Origin: Desulforhabdus sp. TSK
GTDB taxonomy: Bacteria > Desulfobacterota > Syntrophobacteria > Syntrophobacterales > Syntrophobacteraceae
Direction: 5' to 3'
DNA: 64,000 bases
Assembly (NCBI RefSeq): GCF_022836495.1
Contig: NZ_BQXM01000001.1
Coordinates: 186,001 to 250,000, forward strand
The notes beneath the pieces are model-generated. The model had not been told where the DNA came from and searched no databases. It was given only the letters and a program-made list of their open reading frames with translations. Each line of letters starts with the position of its first letter. Position 1 is the first letter of the stretch. The position numbers were made by a program, and so were the translations under genes. Positions 26,991 through 36,275 of this stretch are shown here, piece after piece.

Positions 26991-29900
26991 TCAGGATGGG
27001 TCCGTCTCGAGAGCTTTTCGCAGGCAGAGGCCCAGTTCTTCCATCTGGTAGGGCTTCTGAAGGAATCCGCACAGGCCTTTGCCGGAGAACCGTTGCCCGA
27101 CCTCATGCTCATTATAGCCGCTGCAAAGGATGGTGCATACGTCATGGCGGATACGTCGCAGCTCCCCGAAAGTTTCTTCTCCATCCATGTGGGGCATCGT
27201 CAGGTCCAGGAGGACACAGGCGATCTTGTGGGAGTGCTGACGGAAGACCTTCAAAGCTTCGTGGCCGTCGGAGGCCGTCATGACGCTGAACCCGAAACGC
27301 TCCAGCATTTGCTTCCCCACGGTCAGAACACTCTCGTCATCGTCAACGATGAGCACAGTACCGGTTCCTTTCCAGGGGGTTGTGCCGGCAGGCTTCTTCC
27401 TCTCAGCCCAAACCTCTGTCTCCGCCAGGGAAGGGAAGAGCACCCTGAAAGTACTTCCCATTCCCGGTTCACTCATGATTTTGACGGCACCTTTATGGCC
27501 CCGCACAATGCCCAGCACGGCAGCCAGTCCCAGTCCTCGACCCGTGAACTTCGTGCTGAAGAAAGGGTCAAAGATTTTGGACCTTGTTTCCACATCCATG
27601 CCGGAGCCGGTATCGGATACCTCGAAGTAGGAATAGACGCCTTCGGGAAGCTGCTCGTCGAGGTAGCTTCCCTGCAGATAGGCGCGGTCGCACATCATCG
27701 CTCCTGTGGAGATGGAAATGATCCCGCTTTTGTCTCCGATGGCCTCTGAGGCATTGGTGATGAGGTTCATGACGACTTGACGGATTTGAGTCGCATCCGC
27801 GTTGATGAGGGGCACATCCGGTACGAAGCTGTATTTCAGCACGGCCTTCTTGGAGATGGACACGTCCAGGAGATGGGTCATTTCCTGAACGATCTTGGCC
27901 AGGTTGACGGGCTCTATGAGAAAGTGGCCTTTGCCCGAGTAGGCCAGCATCTGCAGGCAGAGGTCCGCAGCCCTTTGAGAGGCCTCCATGATGGAGATGA
28001 TGTTGTCACGGGCTGGATCGCTCGGAGAAATCTCCATAAGCGCGAGATCGGCATTGCCGAGGATTGCCATGAGCAGGTTATTAAAATCATGGGCGATTCC
28101 ACCTGCCAGAATGCCGAGGCTTTCCAATTTTTGTGCGTGCTGAATCTGGGCTTCCAACCTTCGCTTTTCTTCTTCGGCGCGCCTGCGCTCGGTGATGTCC
28201 AGGGCTGTAAAAATGATCCCCTGGGAAAGGTCCTGGCGCTGGATAGCGTTGGAATTCAACAGGATGTCCAGTACCTTCCCATTCTTACACCTCCACCGGG
28301 TTTCAATGCTTCCTGATCCGCTTCTGTGGATTTCGGAGTATTTGATCACGCCGACGCGGTCATACTCTCCATCGTTTTCATACAGGATTCTGGAGCTCTT
28401 TCCCTGGAGCTCTTCTTCGGTGTAGCCCAGCATGTTGAGCATATGGGCATTGGTCAAGCGCAGCACACGGTCAACCAGCAGTCCGATGCCGATGGGAGCG
28501 GCCATGAGCACGCTTTTCAGCGTCGCTTCGCTCTTTTTCAGCGCATCGTCTGCAGCCATGCGGTCGCTGATGTCCCGAACGATGCTCAGGATAAAACGTT
28601 CGCTGCCGATATTGGCCCCGCGTGAACTGACTTCCACGGGAAACGTGCTTCCATCTTTTCGACGGTGCACGGTTTGAAAGCGAATGCCTTTCAAATTGGC
28701 CTCTTCCATTTGAAGATCCACACCGGTGCGGGTCGTTTGCGCACGCAGATCCCTGACATTCAGTCCCAGCAGTTCCTCGCGCGAGTAACCATAGGCTCTG
28801 ACGGCCTCATCGTTGGTTTCGGCAATCTGTCCATCCAGACGGACAAAGAGTATAATATCGCGTGCGTAGCGTGACAGGAGCTGGTAGTGTCGCAGCTTTT
28901 CCTCCGCCCTTTTTCGTTCGGTAATGTCCACGCCGGTGCCCCAGGTCGTCCAACCCGAAATGGGCAGGCGACTGGAGGCATTGGACCATGCCACGGTCTT
29001 CAGGCGGCCGTCGCCGTCCGTCAGTGTCCATTCCTCATGGAAGAAATCTCCACCATCCTCCCGCCATCGGGCCAGAAACCGTTCCCGGTAAGCCGGGTCC
29101 GGGTAGAGCCCGGCCATAGCATTGGGATTTCCCACCATTTCCACATCCTTGTATCCCGTTACCCTCTCGCACTCACGGTTCCATGCGAGGATATTTCCCT
29201 TTTCGTCCATGGCGAGCAAAAGGACGGGCATGTTCTGAACAATCTGCTTGAGTCGTTCTTCACTCTTGCGGAGGGCCTCTTCGGCACGCCTGCGCGCCGC
29301 CACGTCCTTCTCGAGGACTTCCAGCATTCCGTTCACAGCGGTCGCCAGGGCGGATACTTCGTCGTTGCCGTGGATCGTCGCCCGTGCGGAAAGGTTCTCC
29401 GTGGATCGCACCGTCTGAACGAATGCGCTGAGCCGCGCCAGGGGAGACAGGATGAGCTTTTCCAAAAGCAGGAGGGTCAGCAGCGTTACCCCAAAACCGA
29501 CCACCGACACTGGCACGATAAAGGAGCGCATATTCGTGAGGATGTGAGCATGGTGAGCGGAGGGGTTGATGGCGCGGAAAATCAGGGCGGGGCTCCCGTC
29601 GATGTCCTGGAGAAGCGTATATCCGGCCGTCACGGTCTCCTCCAGTTGTCGGATCAGAACCGGGCGCTGTGGACTCAAGGATGCCGCTGCGGCTTTGAAA
29701 TCTTGGGGCGCGGTCTCGTCGTCAAACCTATAAAAAGCCAGATTCAGCCTCGTTATTCTCTCGATGCGTCGAAGCTCGGAGGAGTCCAGGCTTCTTCCCA
29801 CCATGAGGACTCCAATGGATGAATCCTTCCCTGTAGCGTCCAAAATGGAGTGTACCGCCACCATGACCGGCCCTGAAGGCAGGGTCAAAATCCTCGAAAG

Positions 29901-30347
29901 AGGCTGCCGTTGGCTTTGCCGAAGGTTGAAGAGCCTGGCCAGCGGTACGCCGCGCGAGTCGTTCAGGGGGAGTGGCAGTTCCTTGTTCGTTTTAGAATCG
30001 AGAAATCGGGCAAGAACGATCTCGCCTGCCGTGTTCGTGCACATGATCAGGCTGAATCGATTTTTTAAGACGTTGAAATGCTGTGGACGTTGCCCCGGAG
30101 TGTTGCTGGTGCCTGTTGCCAGGAGACCCTGGATGGCGTCACTCTGAGCAAGATTTTCTGCATCGTTTTCGAGGCCGGTCAGACTGTCTGAAAATGCGTC
30201 GAGGACGCGGCTCAGATCTTCGCCGCTGAGATGCTCATGCTCCGTCAGATGTTTCCTGAAAAAGAAGTCGGATAAGGAAATGAGGATAGACATGAGAATG
30301 GTCGTGGTGAGAATGAGGATGACGGCAGTCTTCCACCGCAGTGTCAT
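26991..30347 (-). CDS. Hybrid sensor histidine kinase with CHASE4-like, HAMP, three PAS and receiver domains
   Basis: A 1118-residue membrane sensor. Helix 1 at about residues 7-28 and helix 2 near 280-300 bracket a periplasmic domain of about 240 residues resembling CHASE4. A HAMP segment (about 316-350) leads into three PAS units (about 355-735), ending in VDITERKRAEE-, VRDISDRM- and LDITERRRAEE-type linkers. The phosphoacceptor histidine lies in GGIAHDFNNLL near 750, the ATPase domain has SDTGSGMD and GRGLGLAAV, and a receiver domain with VDDDES and LLDLTMP fills the last 120 residues. The start is the ATG at 30347, with AGGAG 9 bases upstream. There is no adjacent response regulator, so the target is unknown. 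Confidence 0.92.
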   Translation of the reverse strand: MTLRWKTAVILILTTTILMSILISLSDFFFRKHLTEHEHLSGEDLSRVLDAFSDSLTGLENDAENLAQSDAIQGLLATGTSNTPGQRPQHFNVLKNRFSLIMCTNTAGEIVLARFLDSKTNKELPLPLNDSRGVPLARLFNLRQSQRQPLSRILTLPSGPVMVAVHSILDATGKDSSIGVLMVGRSLDSSELRRIERITRLNLAFYRFDDETAPQDFKAAAASLSPQRPVLIRQLEETVTAGYTLLQDIDGSPALIFRAINPSAHHAHILTNMRSFIVPVSVVGFGVTLLTLLLLEKLILSPLARLSAFVQTVRSTENLSARATIHGNDEVSALATAVNGMLEVLEKDVAARRRAEEALRKSEERLKQIVQNMPVLLLAMDEKGNILAWNRECERVTGYKDVEMVGNPNAMAGLYPDPAYRERFLARWREDGGDFFHEEWTLTDGDGRLKTVAWSNASSRLPISGWTTWGTGVDITERKRAEEKLRHYQLLSRYARDIILFVRLDGQIAETNDEAVRAYGYSREELLGLNVRDLRAQTTRTGVDLQMEEANLKGIRFQTVHRRKDGSTFPVEVSSRGANIGSERFILSIVRDISDRMAADDALKKSEATLKSVLMAAPIGIGLLVDRVLRLTNAHMLNMLGYTEEELQGKSSRILYENDGEYDRVGVIKYSEIHRSGSGSIETRWRCKNGKVLDILLNSNAIQRQDLSQGIIFTALDITERRRAEEEKRRLEAQIQHAQKLESLGILAGGIAHDFNNLLMAILGNADLALMEISPSDPARDNIISIMEASQRAADLCLQMLAYSGKGHFLIEPVNLAKIVQEMTHLLDVSISKKAVLKYSFVPDVPLINADATQIRQVVMNLITNASEAIGDKSGIISISTGAMMCDRAYLQGSYLDEQLPEGVYSYFEVSDTGSGMDVETRSKIFDPFFSTKFTGRGLGLAAVLGIVRGHKGAVKIMSEPGMGSTFRVLFPSLAETEVWAERKKPAGTTPWKGTGTVLIVDDDESVLTVGKQMLERFGFSVMTASDGHEALKVFRQHSHKIACVLLDLTMPHMDGEETFGELRRIRHDVCTILCSGYNEHEVGQRFSGKGLCGFLQKPYQMEELGLCLRKALETDPS

Positions 30348-30767
30348 GACACGGATCTCCTGAACGTGCACCAGGGCTGAGGGACAAGGGTATGCACTGA
30401 CCATTCACATGTGCATGTACAGATTTTTGATGATTTATATACGAAAATGTAAGGAGGTCTATATTTTTTTGTCCGACCCATTTTTGTAGCCGCAGCCTGA
30501 GTACTCCTCCCAGAGTTTCCCATTGAGCGGTTCAGCCTGAGAGTATAAGGCCGGGTTAGCGGTTCTTCTTGAGAAAGGCATCGGGCCATGGACCTCCTGG
30601 CCCTTCCCATGGTATCTAAAAAAGTTATAAATTTTAGATTTGCGGCTTATGCACCAAGAGTGCTAATGGATGGAGCCCATTCCCTGGGCGTCGTTGCTGT
30701 TGATTTTATGTCACCCCTTTTGCCCTGGCAAAAGGGGACGTTTAAACGGGATGAATGGGAGGTTTGA
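30348..30767. other. Divergent promoter region between the hybrid kinase and queD
   Basis: A 420-base gap between two outward-facing genes. It holds an AT-rich block (30420-30480 and 30615-30650), the octamer AGCGGTTC twice about 30 bases apart (near 30525 and 30558), GGGCCA/TGGCCC near 30587, and the long palindrome listed at 30714-30737. I looked for a preQ1 riboswitch because of the que genes and did not find the required pseudoknot elements. Confidence 0.4.
30714..30737. repeat. 24-base palindrome just upstream of queD
   Basis: CCCCTTTTGCC (30714-30724), CT, GGCAAAAGGGG (30727-30737): an 11-base perfect inverted repeat ending 30 bases before the queD ATG. As RNA it would form a stable stem in the 5' leader; as DNA it could bind a dimeric regulator. 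No T run follows. Confidence 0.55.
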
Positions 30768-31148
30768 ATGCCCGGAGTTTTTGAAGTCTATGTAAAGACA
30801 CACTTTTCCGCAGCTCATAGTCTCCTCGGCTACCCCGGGGATTGTGCCCGGATCCATGGGCACAACTGGATCATAGAAGTCTACGTACAATGCAAAGAAC
30901 TGAATGCTATCGGGATTGCCATCGATTTCAGAGACATCAAGACTGCCGTGAAGGAGGTCCTCTCCCGGATGGACCACTCCAATCTCAACGAATTGCCTGC
31001 TTTCCAGCATGTGAACCCCACCTCGGAAAATATCGCACGGTACCTTTACAAGGAGCTCTCCCGAGTGCTCAATGATGAAACGGTTCGGGTATCCAGGGTG
31101 AAGGTCTGCGAAACCCCCGGGGCGGGGGCGTTCTACTGGGAGGATTGA
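30768..31148 (+). CDS. queD: 6-carboxy-5,6,7,8-tetrahydropterin synthase QueD
   Basis: A 126-residue enzyme of the PTPS/QueD family that converts dihydroneopterin triphosphate to 6-carboxytetrahydropterin, the first dedicated step towards preQ0 and queuosine. The zinc histidines lie in FSAAH (near 17) and HGHNW (near 30), the catalytic cysteine in GDCARIHGH, and the substrate-binding glutamate near the end in VCETPGAGAFYW. GGGAGG precedes the ATG by 5 bases. It is the first of four genes covering the route to preQ1, and its stop is directly followed by the GTG start of queE. Confidence 0.94.
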   Translation: MPGVFEVYVKTHFSAAHSLLGYPGDCARIHGHNWIIEVYVQCKELNAIGIAIDFRDIKTAVKEVLSRMDHSNLNELPAFQHVNPTSENIARYLYKELSRVLNDETVRVSRVKVCETPGAGAFYWED

Positions 31149-31796
31149 GTGGGCCTGCGCGTCAATGAAATTTTCCACAGCATCCAGGGCGAATCGTCTC
31201 ATGCGGGATGGCCTTGTGTCTTCATCCGGCTCACGGGGTGCAATCTTCGGTGCCGGTATTGTGACACCCGTTATGCTTATGAAGAAGGCGAAGTCATGGC
31301 GATCCCGGACATCCTGCAGGAAGTGGCTGCGTTTGGATGTCCCCTGGTGGAAGTAACGGGGGGGGAGCCCCTGCTTCAACAGGAATCACCCGCGCTCATC
31401 GAGCAGTTGCTGGACCGTGGCTATGACGTACTCCTGGAAACCAACGGCAGCCGGAACATTGCGGGGATTGACCGTCGCTGCATCAAAATCGTGGATGTGA
31501 AATGCCCGTCCAGCGGCGAAGCGGCTTCGAACGATTTGGACAATATGACACGACTGGAGAGCCATGACGAGATCAAGTGCGTCCTGGCCGACCGGGAAGA
31601 CTACCTGTTTGCCAGGGCAATCTATCAGAGGATTTTCCAGGGCTCGCAACGCCGCAATGTTGTCCATTTTTCCCCCGTCTTCGGGCAGTTGGAAGCAAGG
31701 GATCTGGCCCAGTGGATCCTGGAGGATCGCCTCGGTGTGCGGCTGAACCTGCAATTGCACAAGTTCATATGGAATCCCGACCAAAGGGGGGTATGA
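31149..31796 (+). CDS. queE: 7-carboxy-7-deazaguanine synthase QueE (radical SAM)
   Basis: A 215-residue radical SAM enzyme that contracts the pterin ring to 7-carboxy-7-deazaguanine. The cluster cysteines are C31, C35 and C38 in CNLRCRYC, the usual CxxxCxxC spacing of radical SAM proteins. The N-terminal EIFHSIQGES and the GGEPLLQ motif (SAM binding) also match QueE. The start codon is GTG at 31149, placed immediately after the queD stop, so translation is probably coupled. queC follows 10 bases after the stop. Confidence 0.94.
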   Translation: MGLRVNEIFHSIQGESSHAGWPCVFIRLTGCNLRCRYCDTRYAYEEGEVMAIPDILQEVAAFGCPLVEVTGGEPLLQQESPALIEQLLDRGYDVLLETNGSRNIAGIDRRCIKIVDVKCPSSGEAASNDLDNMTRLESHDEIKCVLADREDYLFARAIYQRIFQGSQRRNVVHFSPVFGQLEARDLAQWILEDRLGVRLNLQLHKFIWNPDQRGV

Positions 31797-31806
31797 CGCA
31801 TAGTAT

Positions 31807-32511
31807 ATGGAAGCACAATCGCCCAAAGCCGTCGTGTTGTTTTCAGGGGGGCTCGATTCCACTACGTGCTTGGCCATCGCGAAGATCGAAGGCTACGATC
31901 CATATGCCCTGAGTTTTCACTACCACCAGAGGCATCGGGTCGAGATTGAAGCTGCCAGGCGGGTAGCTTCGGTTTTGGGAGTCCGTGAGCACTTGATTCT
32001 GGAGCTGCCCCTCCGGCAGATCGGCGGATCGGCCCTGACGGCAGACTTGCCCGTCCCCAGGGATGTTGCTCTCGAAGAGATGCAATGCCGGATTCCATCA
32101 ACCTATGTCCCCGCTCGAAATACCATATTTCTTGCCTATGCTCTGGCATGGGCCGAAGTCCTGGGAGCGGCGGACATCTTTATCGGAGTCAATGCCCTGG
32201 ACTATTCGGGCTACCCCGATTGTCGCCCCGAATACATCGAGGCTTTCCAGCACATGGCGAACCTGGCCACACGCGAGTCGGTGGAAGGCCGACTGCGTTT
32301 CCACATTCATACGCCTCTCATCCGCCTCACGAAGGGGCAGATCATCCAGCGGGGGCTGGAACTGGGGGTGGACTACGGGATGACGCACTCCTGTTATGAC
32401 CCGGATGCCGATGGATTGGCCTGCGGACATTGCGACAGCTGCCTGCTGCGCAAGAAAGGCTTTGCCGAGGCGGGGATACCCGATCCCACGCGCTACGGAC
32501 CCTCGGCATGA
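31807..32511 (+). CDS. queC: 7-cyano-7-deazaguanine (preQ0) synthase QueC
   Basis: A 234-residue ATP-dependent enzyme that turns 7-carboxy-7-deazaguanine and ammonia into preQ0. The PP-loop ATP motif is SGGLDSTT at residues 13-20, and the zinc-binding cysteines near the C-terminus are in [18 protein letters not shown]. Length is normal for the family. It follows queE closely in the same operon. The next gene, queF, starts 163 bases later after a stretch without a convincing gene. Confidence 0.95.
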   Translation: MEAQSPKAVVLFSGGLDSTTCLAIAKIEGYDPYALSFHYHQRHRVEIEAARRVASVLGVREHLILELPLRQIGGSALTADLPVPRDVALEEMQCRIPSTYVPARNTIFLAYALAWAEVLGAADIFIGVNALDYSGYPDCRPEYIEAFQHMANLATRESVEGRLRFHIHTPLIRLTKGQIIQRGLELGVDYGMTHSCYDPDADGLACGHCDSCLLRKKGFAEAGIPDPTRYGPSA

Positions 32512-32673
32512 GCTCACCGGCATGGATAGCAACCAGTTGGAGTCAAGCGCATGCCCTTACGACTGTCCGATCGTCATTCCAGGAAGCTGTAAGCGTGAAT
32601 GGCCGGGTGAAAACAGTCAAACACTCTGGACCGCTGCAAAGAGGTCCCTGGAGCTGGCAATACGGAGAAAAGG

Positions 32674-33138
32674 ATGACCACAGACTATTCCGGACTGACA
32701 CAGCTTGGCGCAAGGGCTGAGCTCCCATCCTCCCCTGAAGACGCTCGACTGGAGACCTTTCCGAATCCGCATCTTCAAGTGGACTACGTGGTCCGGTTGA
32801 CAGCGCCGGAATTTACGGCAGTCTGCCCGCTGACAGGGCAGCCGGATTTCGCGACACTCATTGTGGACTATGCCCCCCGGGGACTCCTGGTGGAGAGCAA
32901 ATCCTTCAAGCTTTTCCTCGGCAGCTTCCGCAACCATGGAACCTTTCACGAGGATTGCACCGTCTACGTTCACAATCGCCTGAGCGAGGCGTTGAATCCG
33001 AAATACATTCGAGTGGTGGGGCTGTGGTATGCCCGCGGTGGAATTCCCATCGATGTGGTGATCCAAACAGGGAACCTCCCCCCCAACTGCACACTGCTGC
33101 CCCTTGAAAAAACCAGTTATCGCGGAGGAAGGGAATAG
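32674..33138 (+). CDS. queF: NADPH-dependent 7-cyano-7-deazaguanine reductase QueF
   Basis: A 154-residue unimodular QueF that reduces the nitrile of preQ0 to the amine preQ1 with two NADPH. The nucleophilic cysteine is C51 in [13 protein letters not shown], and the family signature with the substrate glutamate is [19 protein letters not shown]. With queD, queE and queC upstream this completes preQ1 synthesis from dihydroneopterin triphosphate; the tRNA-inserting enzymes (tgt, queA) are not in the window. The ATG at 32674 follows an AAAGGATG-like context with a weak ribosome-binding site. The inositol-phosphate synthase starts 20 bases after the stop. Confidence 0.93.
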   Translation: MTTDYSGLTQLGARAELPSSPEDARLETFPNPHLQVDYVVRLTAPEFTAVCPLTGQPDFATLIVDYAPRGLLVESKSFKLFLGSFRNHGTFHEDCTVYVHNRLSEALNPKYIRVVGLWYARGGIPIDVVIQTGNLPPNCTLLPLEKTSYRGGRE

Positions 33139-33158
33139 GGAAAGGGTTGGACAGGACC

Positions 33159-34361
33159 ATGAGAGAGAAAAAAGTCGGTGTATGGCTGGTGGGCGCTTTG
33201 GGTTCCATCGCCACAACGGTGATCGTTGGCGCCTTGTCGCTGGGGAGGGGCCTGGCGGAGCCCACGGGCATGATCACGGCGACGGAAGCCTTCGACGGCC
33301 TGGGCCTGGCTCCCCTGGACGGGCTGGAATTTGGTGGGTGTGATCTTCGCAGGGGGGGGCTGCGTGACGCGGCGCGCCATGTGATGCGGGAAACGGGGGT
33401 GCTGAGCTACGAGATCCTGGACGAACTGGACGAGCCTCTCACGGGCATCGAGGAGGACATCCTCATGGGAACGGCGAGGAACTGCGGCGAAGCCATCGAA
33501 AGGCTCGCTGCGTCTCCCGTGACTCATGACCGCACAGCTCGGCAGGAAATTGAAACTGTTCGGAGGCAGTTTCGGGACTTTAAAAAGAAGAAGTCCCTCG
33601 ACGAGCTTGTCGTTGTCAATCTCGCTTCGACCGAGCCGCCCCTGGTGCTCCAGGATGCGCACCTGGAAACGGATGCCTTCGAACGGGCCCTGGACCGCAA
33701 TGAGCCCGGCGTGGTGAAAGCGAGCACCATCTACGCGTATGCGGCAGTCCAGGAAGGGTGCCCCTACATCAATTTCACACCCTCCAGCGGAGCCCTCATC
33801 CCGGCGGTGATCGGTCTCGCCGGGCGCAGGGGGGTACCCGTCATGGGAAACGATGGCAAGACGGGTGAAACCCTCGTGAAATCGGCCCTTGCTCCGCTTT
33901 TCCAGTGCAGAAACCTGGACGTCCTGAGCTGGGAAGGCTTCAACATCCTTGGAAATATGGACGGCTGCGTTCTGGATCATCCCGAAAACAAGGAATCCAA
34001 GATCAAGAGCAAGGACCAGGTGCTTTCCAAGATCCTGGGGTATCCCCTGCATTCGCGCGTCCATATCCACTACGTTCCGTCCCTGGACGACCAGAAAACG
34101 GCATGGGATTTCATCCATTTCAGGGGTTTTCTGGGCTCCAAGATGTCTCTGCAGTTCATCTGGCAGGGGTACGATTCCCTCCTGGCAGCACCCCTCATTT
34201 TGGACCTCGTACGGCTGGTCGAGCTCGCAAAACGGAGAGGGGAAGGGGGGCTCATGCCACACCTGGCGTCCTACTTCAAGGCGCCTTTGGGGGTGGAAGA
34301 GCACCGCCTCTATGAACAGTTTCAGATGCTGCTGCGCTATGCACAGGCGGTGCGGGCATGA
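33159..34361 (+). CDS. Inositol-3-phosphate synthase family protein
   Basis: A 400-residue protein of the myo-inositol-1-phosphate synthase family (NAD-dependent cyclisation of glucose 6-phosphate). The N-terminal Rossmann segment is VGVWLVGALGSIATTV, and the family core is visible as FTPSSGALIPAVIGLAGRRGVPVMGNDGKTGET and LSWEGFNILGNMDG, the region that binds substrate and carries catalytic lysines. The ATG at 33159 has AGGA just upstream; a TTG start 4 codons earlier is possible. It is followed by two tandem TIM-barrel isomerase-like genes, so the product may feed a dedicated cyclitol or sugar-phosphate route rather than general inositol supply. That is inference. Confidence 0.88.
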   Translation: MREKKVGVWLVGALGSIATTVIVGALSLGRGLAEPTGMITATEAFDGLGLAPLDGLEFGGCDLRRGGLRDAARHVMRETGVLSYEILDELDEPLTGIEEDILMGTARNCGEAIERLAASPVTHDRTARQEIETVRRQFRDFKKKKSLDELVVVNLASTEPPLVLQDAHLETDAFERALDRNEPGVVKASTIYAYAAVQEGCPYINFTPSSGALIPAVIGLAGRRGVPVMGNDGKTGETLVKSALAPLFQCRNLDVLSWEGFNILGNMDGCVLDHPENKESKIKSKDQVLSKILGYPLHSRVHIHYVPSLDDQKTAWDFIHFRGFLGSKMSLQFIWQGYDSLLAAPLILDLVRLVELAKRRGEGGLMPHLASYFKAPLGVEEHRLYEQFQMLLRYAQAVRA

Positions 34362-34420
34362 TACGAGGGCACTGAGGCGGCTCTGTGCGGCGCTTCGAGA
34401 TCGTGCCATGCGGGAGGACC

Positions 34421-35281
34421 ATGGAACTTTCATTCAGCACCAACGCGTTCGTCAGGCATTCAGTGTATGACGCCGTGGAAAAAATTGCGGCCGCCGGGTA
34501 CCGGGGTGTGGAGCTCCTGGCGGACATTCCGCATCTTTATGCCGACGCGATTTCTGCGGGGGACTTGAGGCGGTTGAAAGCGCTTCTTCAAGGAAAGGGG
34601 CTCCAGGTTGCCAATGTGAATGCCAACACCGCGGCGGGTTACTATGGGCGGGAATTTTGGGAGCCCTTGTTTGAGCCGTCCCTGGCTCACCCCGATCAGG
34701 ACCGGCGGCGGTGGCGCATCGACTATACGCGCAAATGCATCGATATAGCCAGGGCGCTCGATTCGCCCTGCGTGAGCATCACCTCCGGCCGCATGGTGCC
34801 CGGCATTTTGCCGGAGCAATCCCTGGGTCTTCTGAGGCAGTCGCTTCGGGAAATTGTCCTTTACGCCCGTGAGTGCGGAGTCCGCCTGGGGATGGAGTAC
34901 GAGCCCGGACTTCTGGTGGAGTGCTATGAGGACCTTATGGCTTTATTGCACGACCTGCAGCTTCCCGAGCTCGGGGCCAACCTGGATTTGGGGCATAGCC
35001 ACGTACTGAGGGAGGATCCTGAAACAGTCATCGGAGGACTGGCTTCCCGTATTTTTCACATTCACATGGAAGATATCCGTGCCCGCAAGCATTACCACCT
35101 CATACCGGGGACAGGGGACATGGATTTTCAGCCTCTGTTCCAAATTCTGAAAAATAACGGCTATTCGGGATTCATCACCGTCGAGCTCTACACCTACCCG
35201 CAGATGCCCGAAGAAGCCGCCATCATGTCTTTGAGGTATCTGCGAGGCTTCCTGCCCATCAGCAAGAAGGAGACCCAATGA
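34421..35281 (+). CDS. Sugar-phosphate isomerase/epimerase-like TIM-barrel protein, copy 1
   Basis: A 286-residue AP-endonuclease-2/xylose-isomerase-like barrel. Features are the N-terminal ELSFSTNAF strand, GYRGVELLAD, metal-site residues in MEYEPGLL (Glu), NLDLGHSHVL (Asp/His), HIHMEDI (His/Glu) and a C-terminal FITVELYTY. The start at 34421 has GGGAGG 6 bases upstream; an upstream in-frame ATG at 34385 is weaker. Its stop overlaps the ATG of the next gene by 4 bases (ATGA). The substrate is unknown. Confidence 0.83.
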   Translation: MELSFSTNAFVRHSVYDAVEKIAAAGYRGVELLADIPHLYADAISAGDLRRLKALLQGKGLQVANVNANTAAGYYGREFWEPLFEPSLAHPDQDRRRWRIDYTRKCIDIARALDSPCVSITSGRMVPGILPEQSLGLLRQSLREIVLYARECGVRLGMEYEPGLLVECYEDLMALLHDLQLPELGANLDLGHSHVLREDPETVIGGLASRIFHIHMEDIRARKHYHLIPGTGDMDFQPLFQILKNNGYSGFITVELYTYPQMPEEAAIMSLRYLRGFLPISKKETQ

Positions 35282-36120
35282 AATTCGCCTTCAGTTCCAA
35301 CGCATTTCTTCGCTATGACCTTTTGGAGACCATCCGGATTGTTGCTTCCGTGGGATACCAGGGTATTGAGATCATGGCGGATGTTCCCCATGCGTATCCC
35401 CTTCATCTATCAGACGCCGATGTCCTCGCCATCCGGCGCGCCCTGGACGCCAACCGCCTGGCCATTTCCAACATCAACGCTTTCATGCATCATGCCGACG
35501 GCGACACCTATCACCCGTCCTGGATCGAGAAAGATCCGGCGCTGAGAGCCAAGCGCGTTGTGTACACCCTGGGCTGCATTGATCTCGCGGAGAAGCTGGG
35601 AGCCCGCAACATATCCACGGAGCCCGGCGGCCCGCTGGACGGAATGAGCCGCGAAGAGGGGATGGTGCTCTTCCGGGAAGGGCTTGCAGCCGTGGAGGGC
35701 AGGGCGAGGGAAAAGGGTATCCGGATACTCATCGAGCCTGAGCCCGGCTTGCTGCTGGAGAACAGCAGGGAATTTTTGGAGATATTTCAAGACCTCGATC
35801 CGGAGGTTTTCGGCATCAACTTCGATATCGGCCATTTCTTCTGCGTGTCCGAAGACCCGGCGGAGCTCATCGAGAGCATGAAGGACGTCATCCACCATTT
35901 CCACCTGGAAGACATTGCGCCCTCCCGCGAGCACCATCACCTCATGCTGGGAAACGGGGCCATTGACATCCCGGGGGTCTTGGGGACGATCGATACCATT
36001 GGATTTGAAGGATTCGTGACGGTGGAGCTCTACACGTATGAGAGCCAGGCTGAAGAAGCCGCACGGGAAGCCTTCAGGTACCTGGAAAACTGGCGAAAGG
36101 GCTGCCGGCCGATGGGTTGA
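35278..36120 (+). CDS. Sugar-phosphate isomerase/epimerase-like TIM-barrel protein, copy 2
   Basis: A 280-residue paralogue of the preceding gene, translationally coupled to it (ATGA overlap). Both share the plan F-S-x-N-A-F at the N-terminus, EPEPGLLLEN or EYEPGLLVEC, DIGH or DLGH, HFHLEDI or HIHMEDI, and GFVTVELYTYESQAEEAA. The metal ligands (Glu, Asp, His, Glu) appear intact in both, so neither looks like a dead copy. A heterodimer or two successive isomerisation steps on an inositol-related substrate are both possible. No substrate can be assigned. Confidence 0.83.
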   Translation: MKFAFSSNAFLRYDLLETIRIVASVGYQGIEIMADVPHAYPLHLSDADVLAIRRALDANRLAISNINAFMHHADGDTYHPSWIEKDPALRAKRVVYTLGCIDLAEKLGARNISTEPGGPLDGMSREEGMVLFREGLAAVEGRAREKGIRILIEPEPGLLLENSREFLEIFQDLDPEVFGINFDIGHFFCVSEDPAELIESMKDVIHHFHLEDIAPSREHHHLMLGNGAIDIPGVLGTIDTIGFEGFVTVELYTYESQAEEAAREAFRYLENWRKGCRPMG

Positions 36121-36275
36121 TCCGGCGGTGGAGAATTTTATCGCTTCCCCTGATCCATTTGCCTTCATCCTTTTGCAGGAGCGGCATCCTGTCGCGACAG
36201 AGGCTGCGGTTATCTTTCCTTTCACGGCTGGAAGGTGTTCCTGCAAAGAAAAAGGCACGTATTGACGCTTTTCGG

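Noticed and set aside
30480-30620. Possible preQ1 riboswitch upstream of queD
   Set aside because: AGCGGTTC occurs twice, but the stem-loop followed by an A-rich pseudoknot strand required for preQ1-I is not present.
30658-30666. GAGTGCTAA, a CIRCE-like half site
   Set aside because: The partner half TTAGCACTC is missing and the neighbouring genes are not heat-shock genes.
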